Below are positions 48,737 through 59,777 of a stretch of 64,000 bases of DNA, piece after piece. The notes below the pieces were generated by a model. The model did not search any database, was not told where the DNA came from, and was given only the letters and a program-made list of their open reading frames with translations. The DNA is taken from contig NZ_VPFL01000013.1 of the NCBI RefSeq assembly GCF_008014345.1, positions 1-64,000 of the forward strand, read 5' to 3'. Position 1 is the stretch's first letter; every line of letters begins with the position of its first letter. The translations under genes were made by a program, and so were the position numbers. The stretch comes from Pelomicrobium methylotrophicum (GTDB lineage: Bacteria; Pseudomonadota; Gammaproteobacteria; Burkholderiales; UBA6910).

Positions 48737-50251
48737 TCAGATCGAAGCCGGTCTATGCTCGCCAATTCGCTCCAGACGATATTCCTCGAGCCTTGCACCG
48801 AATCTTTCTAGATCGTCGGTGGAGAGCTCCTTGCCACGTTCATCGGGCGGAAGATCGAGCGAGAGGTTGAGAAACCTCGCCCCGCGGGCAGAGACAGCCG
48901 CGGCGAGATGTACGGGCAGCGTGCCGATCACGACGTCGCTTTCCTGGACCTGGTCGATCTCGAGATGATCGACCAACCGGTCCACTTGGATACCTTGACG
49001 TCTGGCCCACTCCACCGCACCTGGATGGCGGCTGACGAACCAGACCGCGCCCGGCTTCGGAGGCGCCACCTCGGATGGTTGAGCGCGCTCGAACTCAGAG
49101 ACAAAGCGCTCAAGCTGCTCGCTGATAGCGTCTGCCGGCAAGAGCTTTTTGCGGTATCCGCCGTGTTCGATGTCGTTGCGCAGTCCCATCAGTTCGCGCT
49201 CAGCGTGGCCCGCCTGCTGCAAACGTGCCTCGGCAGCGCGCCTTCCCTCAGGGTCGAACGACTCGCCCGGACGCGTCGCCTCCGGCCTGGCGTAAAGGTT
49301 CACCCAGCCTTCACGCAAGGTGATCGCCGCCTCGGCATAACGACCGAAGTGCAGGTAAAGACGCGCAAGCTCGGCCACGACCTTCTGGCCTTCGAGGCCG
49401 GCCAGATGATCCTGACGAAGCTGCAACGGCTCAAGCATGGTTTTGATGCCCTCGAACACCTGCGCGACCGGCGGCAGGTAGGTTTCAAGATCCGATCTTG
49501 CCTCATCAAGCGCCTGCATGAGCCTCTTGGCCGCCGAAGCGCGCGCGTCACGTGCTACCAGCAACTCGCCGGTGCGCACGGTGGCAAGCGCCTGGCTGAA
49601 TGCGTGCAGCGCTTTGGCGAACTTTTCGATCCTGGGCGGGCGGTCTTGTTTGTGCTCAGCCCAGGCCTTGGCCAGCTTCCGGCCTAAGGCGAGGGCCTTC
49701 TCGGCGAGCGCTTGCCCTTGACCGGAGGCGAGGAAAATGGCAATGGCCTGGGTCCAGTCCACCAGATCAACAAACGTAGTCAGATCCCAAATCGGCGTTT
49801 TATCGGCAGCGGGCGCATCGAATGCGCCATAAACCATCCGGATGGCAGGGGGCTCAGGTTCTGTGGCGCGCACGAAAGAGACGACCGCGCCGGCAAAAAA
49901 CGGCTGCGAGCGAAAGCCATGGGTGATGTCAAGCACTGTTTCTTCGCCTTTGCCCGCGCGCAGGAGTTCAGACAGCAGGTTAAAGTTTTCCCAAAGCTCC
50001 TGGGGCGATTGGCCATTACGAATCCTTTCGAGGCGCGGCGGGGTGAGCCCCGCCTCCGCAAAGGCCTCGGTCAAAGCCTGGCCGTGAACAGCCTCGGCTT
50101 TTTCCGTGGCGAGCACCACCACTTCACGCGCCTCGAGGAAATGCGCCAGCGCCACCGCCACATAGCGGGAACAACAAGAGGCCCCGCTCTCCGGCCACAG
50201 GTAGTGCGTCGGCTCGTATTGGCCTGCGCCCAAAAAACTGATTACGCGCAT
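48737..50251 (-). CDS. Csx1-Csx16 fusion: CARF-HEPN ribonuclease with C-terminal ring-nuclease-type domain
   Basis: A 504-residue three-part protein. The CARF domain (about 1-190) starts MRVISFLGAGQYEPTHYLW and has the DITHGFRSQPFF motif (108-119) for binding cyclic oligoadenylate made by Cas10. A helical region carries the HEPN ribonuclease motif RNDIEH (358-363). From about 398 to the end is a complete Csx16 domain (VWFVSRHPGAVEWARRQGI, IGTLPVHLAA, LNLSLDLPP). Csx16 is normally a separate protein and has been proposed to degrade cyclic oligoadenylate. I start at Met 50251; the frame is open upstream inside cmr6, which it overlaps by 10 nt. Effector and off-switch in one chain is inference. 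Confidence 0.88.
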   Translation of the reverse strand: MRVISFLGAGQYEPTHYLWPESGASCCSRYVAVALAHFLEAREVVVLATEKAEAVHGQALTEAFAEAGLTPPRLERIRNGQSPQELWENFNLLSELLRAGKGEETVLDITHGFRSQPFFAGAVVSFVRATEPEPPAIRMVYGAFDAPAADKTPIWDLTTFVDLVDWTQAIAIFLASGQGQALAEKALALGRKLAKAWAEHKQDRPPRIEKFAKALHAFSQALATVRTGELLVARDARASAAKRLMQALDEARSDLETYLPPVAQVFEGIKTMLEPLQLRQDHLAGLEGQKVVAELARLYLHFGRYAEAAITLREGWVNLYARPEATRPGESFDPEGRRAAEARLQQAGHAERELMGLRNDIEHGGYRKKLLPADAISEQLERFVSEFERAQPSEVAPPKPGAVWFVSRHPGAVEWARRQGIQVDRLVDHLEIDQVQESDVVIGTLPVHLAAAVSARGARFLNLSLDLPPDERGKELSTDDLERFGARLEEYRLERIGEHRPASI

Positions 50252-51609
50252 GGCTTGACTCCGACCAATTCGATCAAGTTGCCCTGGCGCCGGACCTCGG
50301 CGGTAACGGTTAAGGGTTTTTTCTTTTTCAGGCGGGCGCTGAGCTCCTCCCCAAGCTGCCGCAGGCACGCTTGCGCCTGCCCACCTCTGAGCGGGGCGGT
50401 CCTGTGGCCCTGAAAGCTGGCGACAAGTTCGCCGGTGTTGGGTTTGTATTCGAGCGTTGCCTTTTCCCAGATCTCCTGGACAGTTTGAACGGTGCGGGTT
50501 GATTCGGTTCGAACCTTAGCTTCCTGTGTTTCGGTTGGCCGCGTCATCGCCCCATACCCAACCGCCGTCTTGGCGCCGAAGCCGAGCCATTCGAAGGCGT
50601 GCTCGAAAGCGGCTTTTAGGAGCTGCTGCCAGCGGCGTTTGCCTTCTTCCTCGGCCAGGAGATCGGGCGCGCCGTCGAGTTTGTTTTCCGTCAGCCGGTT
50701 AAGGTGCGCGGTATCGCAGACGACGTAAAACGTAAACTGCGAGCCCGGCGGGACGGTGAGAAAGAAAATGGGCGTGGGCTGGCCGGAGTCGTGGGGCGTG
50801 TCGCTGTCGCCGCTCTTTCCTTCCTTCTTCTGCTGGTAGTAATGCGACTGATGCGGGGTCATGACCTCGACGAGGAGACTATCGCCCTCAATTCGCGGAA
50901 TCACGTCCCAAAACGAAAGCGCCCCGCGCACGGCGTCCGGATCGCCTTCGGGCGGCTCGCGGCCGAAGAGGACATCGAGCACGGAGAGTTCGATGCGCCG
51001 CTTTTCTTTGCCCGAATGCACTTCGAGCACGTAGGCTGGCCGGTCGAGCCCCCGCCAGCCCCGGTCCTCTTCCCATTGGCCGGATGCCAGTTCCTCTGCC
51101 GCCCGCCGAACGACCCCTTTGACCCCGCTCCCAGGCAGGTAGGGCAGCCCGTAGGGCCAGAGAAAAGCGAAGCCGTTCTCGAGCGGGTGTTCGTTGCCCA
51201 AGCCCGTGGTGAAGGGGGCGGTGGCGAGGGCGTTGAGACTGAATATACCAGGACATGCTGCCGCTATGGCCTGCTGGCGCTGGACCAGCGCCTTGCCGCG
51301 CTCGAAATCGCCTGCATTCAATTGCGCGACTTCACCCCAAGCCTTCTTGGCGGCATGCGTGTTCTTCTCCCACAATCCAGCGAAATTCCGCCGCCCTTTC
51401 ATATGGACAATGGCTGCGTCCATGCCGTTGCGACCGAGAATATCGCGCAGCTGGTTGGCTTCAGGGCTTTTCTTTCGGGAAGCCTCACGGACTTCCCGTT
51501 CCTGATCGGACCGGTCGGTCCAGATGGGAAGGTACATCCCGAACCGCATCCCTGGGGAAGCCTCCTCGAAGTGCTGTCCCAGATAGGCAGGCACGGCGGC
51601 GATCGGCAT
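50242..51609 (-). CDS. cmr6: Cmr6, RAMP subunit of the type III-B complex
   Basis: A 455-residue Cas7-type RAMP that caps the 3' end of the crRNA in the Cmr complex. The family regions TTGLGNEHPLENGFAF, the glycine loop LPGSGVKGVVRRAAEE, and FEWLGFGAKTAVGYG near the C-terminus are present. It is long for Cmr6 (often 250-350), with an N-terminal extension (1-120) and C-terminal tail (350-455) of unknown role. It starts 55 nt from a divergent toxin-antitoxin pair that separates it from cmr5. Confidence 0.9.
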   Translation of the reverse strand: MPIAAVPAYLGQHFEEASPGMRFGMYLPIWTDRSDQEREVREASRKKSPEANQLRDILGRNGMDAAIVHMKGRRNFAGLWEKNTHAAKKAWGEVAQLNAGDFERGKALVQRQQAIAAACPGIFSLNALATAPFTTGLGNEHPLENGFAFLWPYGLPYLPGSGVKGVVRRAAEELASGQWEEDRGWRGLDRPAYVLEVHSGKEKRRIELSVLDVLFGREPPEGDPDAVRGALSFWDVIPRIEGDSLLVEVMTPHQSHYYQQKKEGKSGDSDTPHDSGQPTPIFFLTVPPGSQFTFYVVCDTAHLNRLTENKLDGAPDLLAEEEGKRRWQQLLKAAFEHAFEWLGFGAKTAVGYGAMTRPTETQEAKVRTESTRTVQTVQEIWEKATLEYKPNTGELVASFQGHRTAPLRGGQAQACLRQLGEELSARLKKKKPLTVTAEVRRQGNLIELVGVKPCA

Positions 51610-51612
51610 GGC

Positions 51613-51639
51613 GTAACTCCTGTGTTACAATGTCTTACA
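51613..51639. promoter_or_regulatory. Shared cmr6/antitoxin control region
   Basis: In the 55-nt gap between divergent cmr6 and the antitoxin gene: GTAAC (51613-51617) inverted against GTTAC (51624-51628), and direct repeats TGTGTTACA and TGTCTTACA (51621-51629, 51631-51639) spaced 10 bp. TACAAT (51626-51631) is a plausible -10 for the antitoxin. Ribbon-helix-helix antitoxins bind such repeats, so it may control cmr6 too (inference). Confidence 0.5.
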
Positions 51640-51664
51640 TGTGGGACTTGCGGAGAAAACGGCG

Positions 51665-51883
51665 ATGTCCACGACCCTGACGATTCGTCTCGACAAGAAA
51701 CTCGACGCCGAGCTCACGCGGCTCGCCAAGACCCTGCATCGCCCTAAAAGCGCTCTCGTGCGCGAGTTCATCCGGCAGCAGCTGGCTTTGGCAAAATTCG
51801 AGCGCGCACGCACGCTTATCGAACCTGCCGCCGAACAGGCCGGATTCCTCACCGACGAGGACGTCTTTCGCGAGGTTTCGTGA
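51665..51883 (+). CDS. Ribbon-helix-helix antitoxin
   Basis: A 72-residue antitoxin. The N-terminal ribbon-helix-helix (STTLTIRLDKKLDAELTRLA) binds DNA and the acidic C-terminus should wrap the toxin. I start at 51665 with GGAG upstream; 51641 is in frame. The PIN-toxin gene overlaps its stop (GTGA). It lies antisense within the cmr operon, divergent from cmr6. Confidence 0.85.
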   Translation: MSTTLTIRLDKKLDAELTRLAKTLHRPKSALVREFIRQQLALAKFERARTLIEPAAEQAGFLTDEDVFREVS

Positions 51884-52302
51884 GGCTGTTTCTCGACAGC
51901 AACGTCTGGGTCAGCGCCTTCGCCACCAAAGGCTTGTGCCGGGAGCTGGTCGAGCTGGCGCTGGGCCTGCACAGCCGCGAGAACATTGTGCTGATTGCAG
52001 GCAGGCACGTCGCTGAGGAGGTCGCGCGCATTCTGCACGAGAAGTTCAAGCTGAGCGGTGAGCCCATCAGCGCCGCGCTCGAAGTGCTGGCGTTGTGCGA
52101 GAGCACTCCTGACGAAGCCGACTGGCACCCGCAGGGCGATTTCCCAGATGCCGGTGACATCGCCATCATCGCCGCGGCCCTGGCCGCCAAAGCCGATCTG
52201 TTCGTCACCGGTGACAAGGCGCTCGTGGCGCTGGGGGCCGTGGAGAACTTGCCCATCCTCGACCCCCGCACGGCCTATCTGCGCCTGCGCGGCCTGGGCT
52301 GA
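51880..52302 (+). CDS. PIN-domain toxin
   Basis: A 140-residue PIN ribonuclease, VapC-like. The acidic residues are in FLDSNVWVSAF (Asp5), the RHVAEEVARI Glu, and FPDAGDIAIIAAAL/FVTGDKAL. It starts with GTG overlapping the antitoxin stop. It ends 14 nt from the convergent cmr5 stop. All catalytic positions appear intact, so the pair is probably active. Confidence 0.85.
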   Translation: MRLFLDSNVWVSAFATKGLCRELVELALGLHSRENIVLIAGRHVAEEVARILHEKFKLSGEPISAALEVLALCESTPDEADWHPQGDFPDAGDIAIIAAALAAKADLFVTGDKALVALGAVENLPILDPRTAYLRLRGLG

Positions 52303-52316
52303 AAACGGCTGGCGCA

Positions 52317-54432
<2,116 letters not shown>

Positions 54433-54441
54433 ACGCATCGT

Positions 54442-55710
54442 TCAGCGCCAGACGGCCAACGCGGCCCGATTGAAACCCTCAGCGCGGCGCGGCTCATTAT
54501 CGTACTGCTCATCGGTCCAAAGCCCCCGCTCGACAAGCTTGCCGAGCGCTTCGGCGGTCACCCCTCGGTCGAGCTCGAGCCACCAGACGCTGCCGGCGGG
54601 GGCGGCGCGAAGCGCGGGTTTGGGCTGCCAGTTGGCAAGATCCCAGCCCGAGACCACCTCGGCGCGCGGCACGGCGGCGGCAACGATCCAGCCTGCGACC
54701 CCGGCAAGCTCGAAGCGGATAGCGCCGTCTTCGCGCTTTTCCTCGGGGCGCGCGCCGGTGGGGAGCCAGCCTTCACCCCCCGACTCGCTCCCATCATGAG
54801 GGGGGAGGCCAAAAAATCCTGGCGTGGTAAGCACGAGCCGGCAGCGGCGATCCTGCACGATTCTTTCGTAATCGGGATGTGGCGGCGTGAAATCCACGGC
54901 TTGGATCGCGGCAGCACGGCCGTCGCCGCCCAGACGCACCATTCCCGACGTAGGCAGTGTGGCACCTTTCACTTCGACCCAAAAGCCGACGTCGTAACCC
55001 GCCTGGACGAGTCGTTTTTTCTCGTCCTTGTCTTTGCAAATGTAGATCGGGTGATGCCGCTCGATCGGCGCCACCGCTTGTACGGCAAAGAGGCGCCCGT
55101 CGGCGGCGCGGCGGGTGGTGGCATCGAGGCCGACGCCGACCCGATGGTCGAGCGACCAGAGCGCGGACGAATCGACGAGATCGTCTGCCGCAGGCGTTTC
55201 GCCCTTCAGGTACTTCGCCCAACCGGCTTGCGTGAGCCAGTAGCCACCCGCGGGTTTGCTGCGAGTCGGCTCGGCGAGCACGGGGGTGAGCGGCAGCGTG
55301 TAGCTCGACGCGAGCCCCGCCGCCAGTCGGCTGGGCTGCAGGCGCCGAACGACGGGCTTGCCGTTGCAATCCTCTTTTTTGCAGCCCTCGGGTTCGTTGA
55401 TGACGAGGTCGGCCGGTGGCGCGACGAGGATCTCCAGGCGGCCTTCTCGATCTCGTCGCGCCATATGAAAGGCCGTGACCGTAAACGACCCTGGCTTTTG
55501 CGGGGTACCGAGCTCGGGATGCGCGTTCTTGCTGCCGGCGAACGCGGCCAGGTCGAAGCCGGCATCCACGAGCAGGCGCGAGCGCAGCGCTCCGGCCGCG
55601 GCCGAGGGCCAGGGCGGTATGAGCGCCTCGCCGTAACTCCCTGGATCGCCGAAAAGCTTGTTGCCGCGCAGAAAAAGGACGTCGAGCGGTTCGAGGAAGA
55701 GACCGGTCAT
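54442..55710 (-). CDS. cmr3: Cmr3, crRNA 5'-end-binding subunit
   Basis: A 422-residue Cas5-type RAMP that holds the crRNA 5' tag and joins Cas10. MTGLFLEPLDVLFLRGNKLF, PPWPSAAAGALRSRLL and GYDVGFWVEVKG are typical. The frame extends upstream to 56064 within cas10, but this Met overlaps the cas10 stop (ATGA), so I start at 55710. It ends 9 nt from the convergent toxin pseudogene. Confidence 0.92.
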   Translation of the reverse strand: MTGLFLEPLDVLFLRGNKLFGDPGSYGEALIPPWPSAAAGALRSRLLVDAGFDLAAFAGSKNAHPELGTPQKPGSFTVTAFHMARRDREGRLEILVAPPADLVINEPEGCKKEDCNGKPVVRRLQPSRLAAGLASSYTLPLTPVLAEPTRSKPAGGYWLTQAGWAKYLKGETPAADDLVDSSALWSLDHRVGVGLDATTRRAADGRLFAVQAVAPIERHHPIYICKDKDEKKRLVQAGYDVGFWVEVKGATLPTSGMVRLGGDGRAAAIQAVDFTPPHPDYERIVQDRRCRLVLTTPGFFGLPPHDGSESGGEGWLPTGARPEEKREDGAIRFELAGVAGWIVAAAVPRAEVVSGWDLANWQPKPALRAAPAGSVWWLELDRGVTAEALGKLVERGLWTDEQYDNEPRRAEGFNRAALAVWR

Positions 55711-58700
55711 GCGGCACGCTCCTTCTCTTCGCTGGGTTTGTTCTTGGTCGAGCCGGTTCGGGTTTCGCGCGAGAGAAACTCGGCCACGCTCAGGAAATTG
55801 GCGAGCCACGCAAGGCGCGCTTTGGGCTGCGCGAGCGCGAGGGCGGTCAGCCGCTGCGCGAGTCGCTCGGCGACGCTCTTTGCCTCTTCCCGCGCCTGCC
55901 GCGAGAGCTGGTAGGCGAGTAGCGACTGCAGCATCTCGCCATCCCGTTCGGGCTCGGGTAAGTCGTGCAACCATGTCTGGGTGTTGAAGACGGCGCGGCG
56001 GGAGACTTCCTCCGCGGCGAGGAACTCGCGAAGCGCAATCAGCGCCACGAGCGGTTCGCCCCATTTGGCAGTGAGGTAGAGCGCGCCACCCGAGCGCTTG
56101 ATCACCGTGAGACTCCAGGCGTCTTTGCCAGGCAGCGCCTTGGCGCGTCGCTCGGCCGCGCGCAGCTCGCGCAGCACGGCGGCGAGCGGTGCCTGGTGGT
56201 GGGCGACCACGAGCCCTGCCGAGGCCGTGGCGTGCTCGCCCATCATGCGAAGCAGTTTCCCGTCGAGCCAGCCAAAGCCGTTTTCGAGCTTGAGCCGTTT
56301 ACGTTCGTTATCCGTTCCGGCCGCAGGCGCGAAACGGCTCGTCCCGGACCAGGCGTCGCGAAGACGCGCCGCCGCGGGCAGAAGATCCGCGACTGGGAAC
56401 ATCGCCAGCACATCGTCGCCTCCGCCGTAGATCAGCCGCCCGAGATGTTCCTGCTGCACGACGTGCGGGACCACGTAGAGGGCGAAATCGTTGAGGGCAC
56501 CGGAGATCGCCATATGGCGCCCAGGCGATGGCGGACGCGCCGTATTGCCGTAGCGCTTGAGCTTTTCGTTGTGCTTCGCTTTATCGTCGAACTGCTTGCG
56601 TATGGCCGGGTGGAACGATTCACGGAACGTGACTTTTCCGCCCTCGGACAAAAGCGCCCCCATGCGGTCCCCGTCCATCAGCAGCAGGCCGTAATAGGTC
56701 TCGAGACGGAAAGCGCCGCGTTTCTCCTCGGGCCACGCCGTGGCCAGGCTCTTGCGCACGATATCGCGCAGCCGCGCGGCCTTGGTCTCGTTCTCGGTCT
56801 CCTGCGCTTCTTCCATCATCGCAAGCAGCTTGCGGGCGTCCTCCAAGGCGGGGTTGTCACGATGCCGGCGCACGATCCGGGTCGACAGCGCGATACGTTC
56901 TTGCTTGAGCCGATCGGCCTCTTCAGCGAAACCGCTGGCGGTCGAGCCACTTTGGCCGAGCCAACGATCGAGTTGATGAGCCAAGGCCATGGTGTGGGTG
57001 GAGACCACGAAGCGGCTGCAATCGATCCCGGTTTTCTCACGGACCTCCTCTGCGAAGAGGGTCGGCCAAAGCCGCTTGATGGCCGAGAGCGCCGAGAGGT
57101 GCTCGCCCGGTTTGGCCCAGGAGGGCTTCTTGTCCGCCACGCGGGTCCACAGCGTTTCGACGTGTTCCCCTTCTTTGAAGCCGCGCTTGTCTTGGCGACT
57201 ACGGCGCTTACCGGCGGGAACGTTCAGGTGCTCAGGATTGTCCGTGAGCCATTCGGCCTCGCCGCTGATCGAGTCGCGCCAACCCTGCTCGGCCCTTTGC
57301 TCGAAGGGACGCACCGCTTTGGCTGCCGGGAGCACGCGCTCGGCGAGATCGTAGACCGCCGGGTAGAGCACGCCGGGATTCGGCACGAAGAAGTGGGTGC
57401 CGTCATCCCAGACGATTTCTTTCTGCAGCACCTCCCAGGCCGGTGATGCGAGAAACCCGCAGGGTTTGCCCGACTCCACGCCGAAGAACGGCGCCATCGC
57501 CTCGGCAAGCTGCACGGTGTCGGTGACCTGCTTGCCGTCGGCGGAAACGCCGACGAGGGAGAACGGCGCCGCCGCCCAGTGGACTTCGGGAAAGCCCTCG
57601 AGCTGTCGGCGGGTTTGCTGGTAACAGTAGAGCGATTCGTCCTTCGCCGGCCCGATCGCCTCGAGCAGCCGATCGACGACTTTCTTGCCCAATTCCTGCA
57701 TGTAGTTGCGGACGGCGTCGCGGCACTTGCCGGCCAATCGCTCGGCCTGCCCTGCCGGCACGAGCGCCACGAAGCGGTTGGGCAGCGCCGCGGCGAAGAG
57801 CGGATTGGCGTCGGCGTTGGCGCTTTTCTTCCAGGGAACGCCGGCGAACAGTTCGTCCGGCAAGCCCTGATCGCGCAACCATAGATCCACCTGCGGAATG
57901 CCGCGCAGGCGCGGGAAAAGCACTGCGTCCGGGCCGAGTTCCTCGACCAAGGGGCGCATCGCCTCCCAGGCAAGCCGCGAAAGCAAATGCGACCCGGCCC
58001 AGAGATCGGAGGTGGATCGCGCCGCGGCGATGAAAGGCTGCACAGGCCCGATCGAAAGCGCGAGCAGCGCCACCTCGCCCTGTTCCTCCCCTCTCCCGCC
58101 GGGAGAGGGGCCGGGGGTGAGGGCCTCGGCCGCAAAGGCGCCGGCGAAGGCAGAGGCGAGATCGAGGTGCTCCCAGATCGAGTGGTCGGGCACGCGCGTG
58201 TCGGCCGGCAATTGCTCCCAGAGCGCGCCGAGTTTGCTTTGGTCCTCTTCTTCGACGAGCTCGGGCCCGAAACGCCAGAACGCGAGGAGGATCTTGCGCA
58301 GATCTTCGCCACAATGTTTCTTCAGTCGCTCGAAATGGATCCGGCTTTTCTCCTCGATCTCCTCGGGATCGATTTCCTGCAAGCGGCCCTGCTGGCGAAG
58401 ATCGATCTCCTTCCCGCTCACGGGATGGATCAAGACCGGTTCCTTCGTCCAATCGACCCGATCGGCGAGATCGCGCGGCCACTGCGGCCGATCGGCCGCG
58501 GCCGCCCACCAGTCGGCGCGCCTGACGAGGCGCTCGACGTCCTCGGGCACGCCTTGCGGGAAGAGCGCTTCGCGCAGCGCCCGTACCGTCCCGCCTTCGT
58601 GGCCTTCGCGCGTGCGACCGAGGATGAGCGCCTTCTCGCCCGGGTCGTGCAGGCGCGCGGCGAGTTTGGTTTGCCAGAGTGATGGGGTTTGTCGGCTCAT
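55707..58700 (-). CDS. cas10: Cas10/Cmr2, cyclase subunit of the type III-B complex
   Basis: A 997-residue signature protein of type III-B. An N-terminal HD-type pair (LHDPGEK, His18-Asp19) suggests DNase capacity. The Palm cyclase motif YGGGDDVLAMFP (about 758-769) should make cyclic oligoadenylate from ATP when target RNA binds, feeding the CARF proteins nearby. PFIAARSTSDLWAGSHLLSRL is a typical Cmr2 stretch. About residues 192-205 read LTPGPSPGGRGEE, the translation of a short interspersed repeat inserted in frame. It lies between cmr1 (23 nt) and cmr3 (overlap). Confidence 0.96.
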   Translation of the reverse strand: MSRQTPSLWQTKLAARLHDPGEKALILGRTREGHEGGTVRALREALFPQGVPEDVERLVRRADWWAAAADRPQWPRDLADRVDWTKEPVLIHPVSGKEIDLRQQGRLQEIDPEEIEEKSRIHFERLKKHCGEDLRKILLAFWRFGPELVEEEDQSKLGALWEQLPADTRVPDHSIWEHLDLASAFAGAFAAEALTPGPSPGGRGEEQGEVALLALSIGPVQPFIAAARSTSDLWAGSHLLSRLAWEAMRPLVEELGPDAVLFPRLRGIPQVDLWLRDQGLPDELFAGVPWKKSANADANPLFAAALPNRFVALVPAGQAERLAGKCRDAVRNYMQELGKKVVDRLLEAIGPAKDESLYCYQQTRRQLEGFPEVHWAAAPFSLVGVSADGKQVTDTVQLAEAMAPFFGVESGKPCGFLASPAWEVLQKEIVWDDGTHFFVPNPGVLYPAVYDLAERVLPAAKAVRPFEQRAEQGWRDSISGEAEWLTDNPEHLNVPAGKRRSRQDKRGFKEGEHVETLWTRVADKKPSWAKPGEHLSALSAIKRLWPTLFAEEVREKTGIDCSRFVVSTHTMALAHQLDRWLGQSGSTASGFAEEADRLKQERIALSTRIVRRHRDNPALEDARKLLAMMEEAQETENETKAARLRDIVRKSLATAWPEEKRGAFRLETYYGLLLMDGDRMGALLSEGGKVTFRESFHPAIRKQFDDKAKHNEKLKRYGNTARPPSPGRHMAISGALNDFALYVVPHVVQQEHLGRLIYGGGDDVLAMFPVADLLPAAARLRDAWSGTSRFAPAAGTDNERKRLKLENGFGWLDGKLLRMMGEHATASAGLVVAHHQAPLAAVLRELRAAERRAKALPGKDAWSLTVIKRSGGALYLTAKWGEPLVALIALREFLAAEEVSRRAVFNTQTWLHDLPEPERDGEMLQSLLAYQLSRQAREEAKSVAERLAQRLTALALAQPKARLAWLANFLSVAEFLSRETRTGSTKNKPSEEKERAA
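58088..58123. repeat. REP-like GC-rich element inside cas10
   Basis: A 36-nt palindromic element: CCCCTCTCCCG (58088-58098) inverted against CGGGAGAGGGG (58100-58110), then CCGGGGGTGAGGG. Its translation LTPGPSPGGRGE is a string I recall from many unrelated bacterial proteins, where it marks an interspersed repeat. Here it sits in frame in cas10. Confidence 0.75.
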
Positions 58701-58723
58701 TTACGACCTCCCGTCCTTTATTC

Positions 58724-59707
58724 TCACGAAACTCTCTGCAGCGCCCCTGCCGTATCCAAAGCTTTGCAAACGGTTTTCCAGGCTAGTTTCAGGTTTTCGT
58801 CGCTCATGGATGCCCCGCTGTCCGCAGGTAGTTTGTGCGGCATGGCAAAGACACGGATGAAAAGTCCGTTACTGTCAGGGACGATTTTCCAACGCAGCGG
58901 GCTAGGCATACGACCCTTGCCGGCAAAACCGAGCGCTTGTCGTAGATCTTTTCTTTCCACATTCTTCAGTTTCGTGCGTACGGCTTTGCGCAATGATGCG
59001 ACACTGCGCATGGCGTCCGACCAACTTTTGAAACGCGATTGGCTTTGCCACACGCAAAGCCCTTGGTTATCGACAGCAAGGGACATCGCCCAGTCGTGCT
59101 GCAGGCATTGGTCAAGTGGTCGAGCATAGCGACGTATTTCTTGGGCACCTAGCGGCTCAATACCTTCTACATGCAGCGCGCCCCAGCCTCCTCGGCTACG
59201 GCTGCCAAGCAGCCCGAATGCGTCGATGAGTCGCATGATCTCCTTCATCCTCCCATCCATTTCATCAGTATAGGCAGCGCACAATACGCGCACGCCTTCT
59301 TTGTCGTCTGCTTTGATCGCTGTACGATCAGGGAGATTGCCCCCTCGCTTGGCCAAGCCGAACCAAGCGTAGCTGGTATCGAGTCCCGTACTCAGCGGGG
59401 CGACGCCTTTCTGCTTGCCGCGAATCCAGGCCTGGGTGGGAACTCCGTTCGGCGTTTCAAGCCTTATACGCACCTTACTCTTGTTATACTCGCCATCAAG
59501 CCACGCATTGCCGAACAGCAACCCCTCTTCGCGGCGCATGTCAGGCACACGGATCCGAAAGCCGTGCTCGGCGGCATACGCCACGCGCCACCACTCGCGC
59601 AAAAGGTGCTTGAACGGCGGCGTTCGCCAACGGGCGTTCTGCAAGGCGTCGCCGAGGAAGGCGGGGGTGAGAAAGCGCACGGTATAGCGGCGTTCGATCA
59701 TTTTCAT
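58724..59707 (-). CDS. cmr1: Cmr1, RAMP subunit of the type III-B complex
   Basis: A 327-residue Cas7-type RAMP at the distal end of the Cmr complex, involved in target capture. RRYTVRFLTPAFLGDALQ, RTPPFKHLLREWWRVAY and LLGSRSRGGWGALHVEG match Cmr1. The start is chosen at 59707; Met at 59701 is close and also possible, and the frame is open up to 59890 inside csx1. Gaps of 23 nt to cas10 and 70 nt to csx1 suggest one transcript. Confidence 0.9.
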   Translation of the reverse strand: MKMIERRYTVRFLTPAFLGDALQNARWRTPPFKHLLREWWRVAYAAEHGFRIRVPDMRREEGLLFGNAWLDGEYNKSKVRIRLETPNGVPTQAWIRGKQKGVAPLSTGLDTSYAWFGLAKRGGNLPDRTAIKADDKEGVRVLCAAYTDEMDGRMKEIMRLIDAFGLLGSRSRGGWGALHVEGIEPLGAQEIRRYARPLDQCLQHDWAMSLAVDNQGLCVWQSQSRFKSWSDAMRSVASLRKAVRTKLKNVERKDLRQALGFAGKGRMPSPLRWKIVPDSNGLFIRVFAMPHKLPADSGASMSDENLKLAWKTVCKALDTAGALQRVS

Positions 59708-59777
59708 GGCGACTGCCCTTTTTGCGTCGTGGATCATAGTCGTCTGGCCGTCACGGTGTGTCGCTCGCAAGCTTGTT

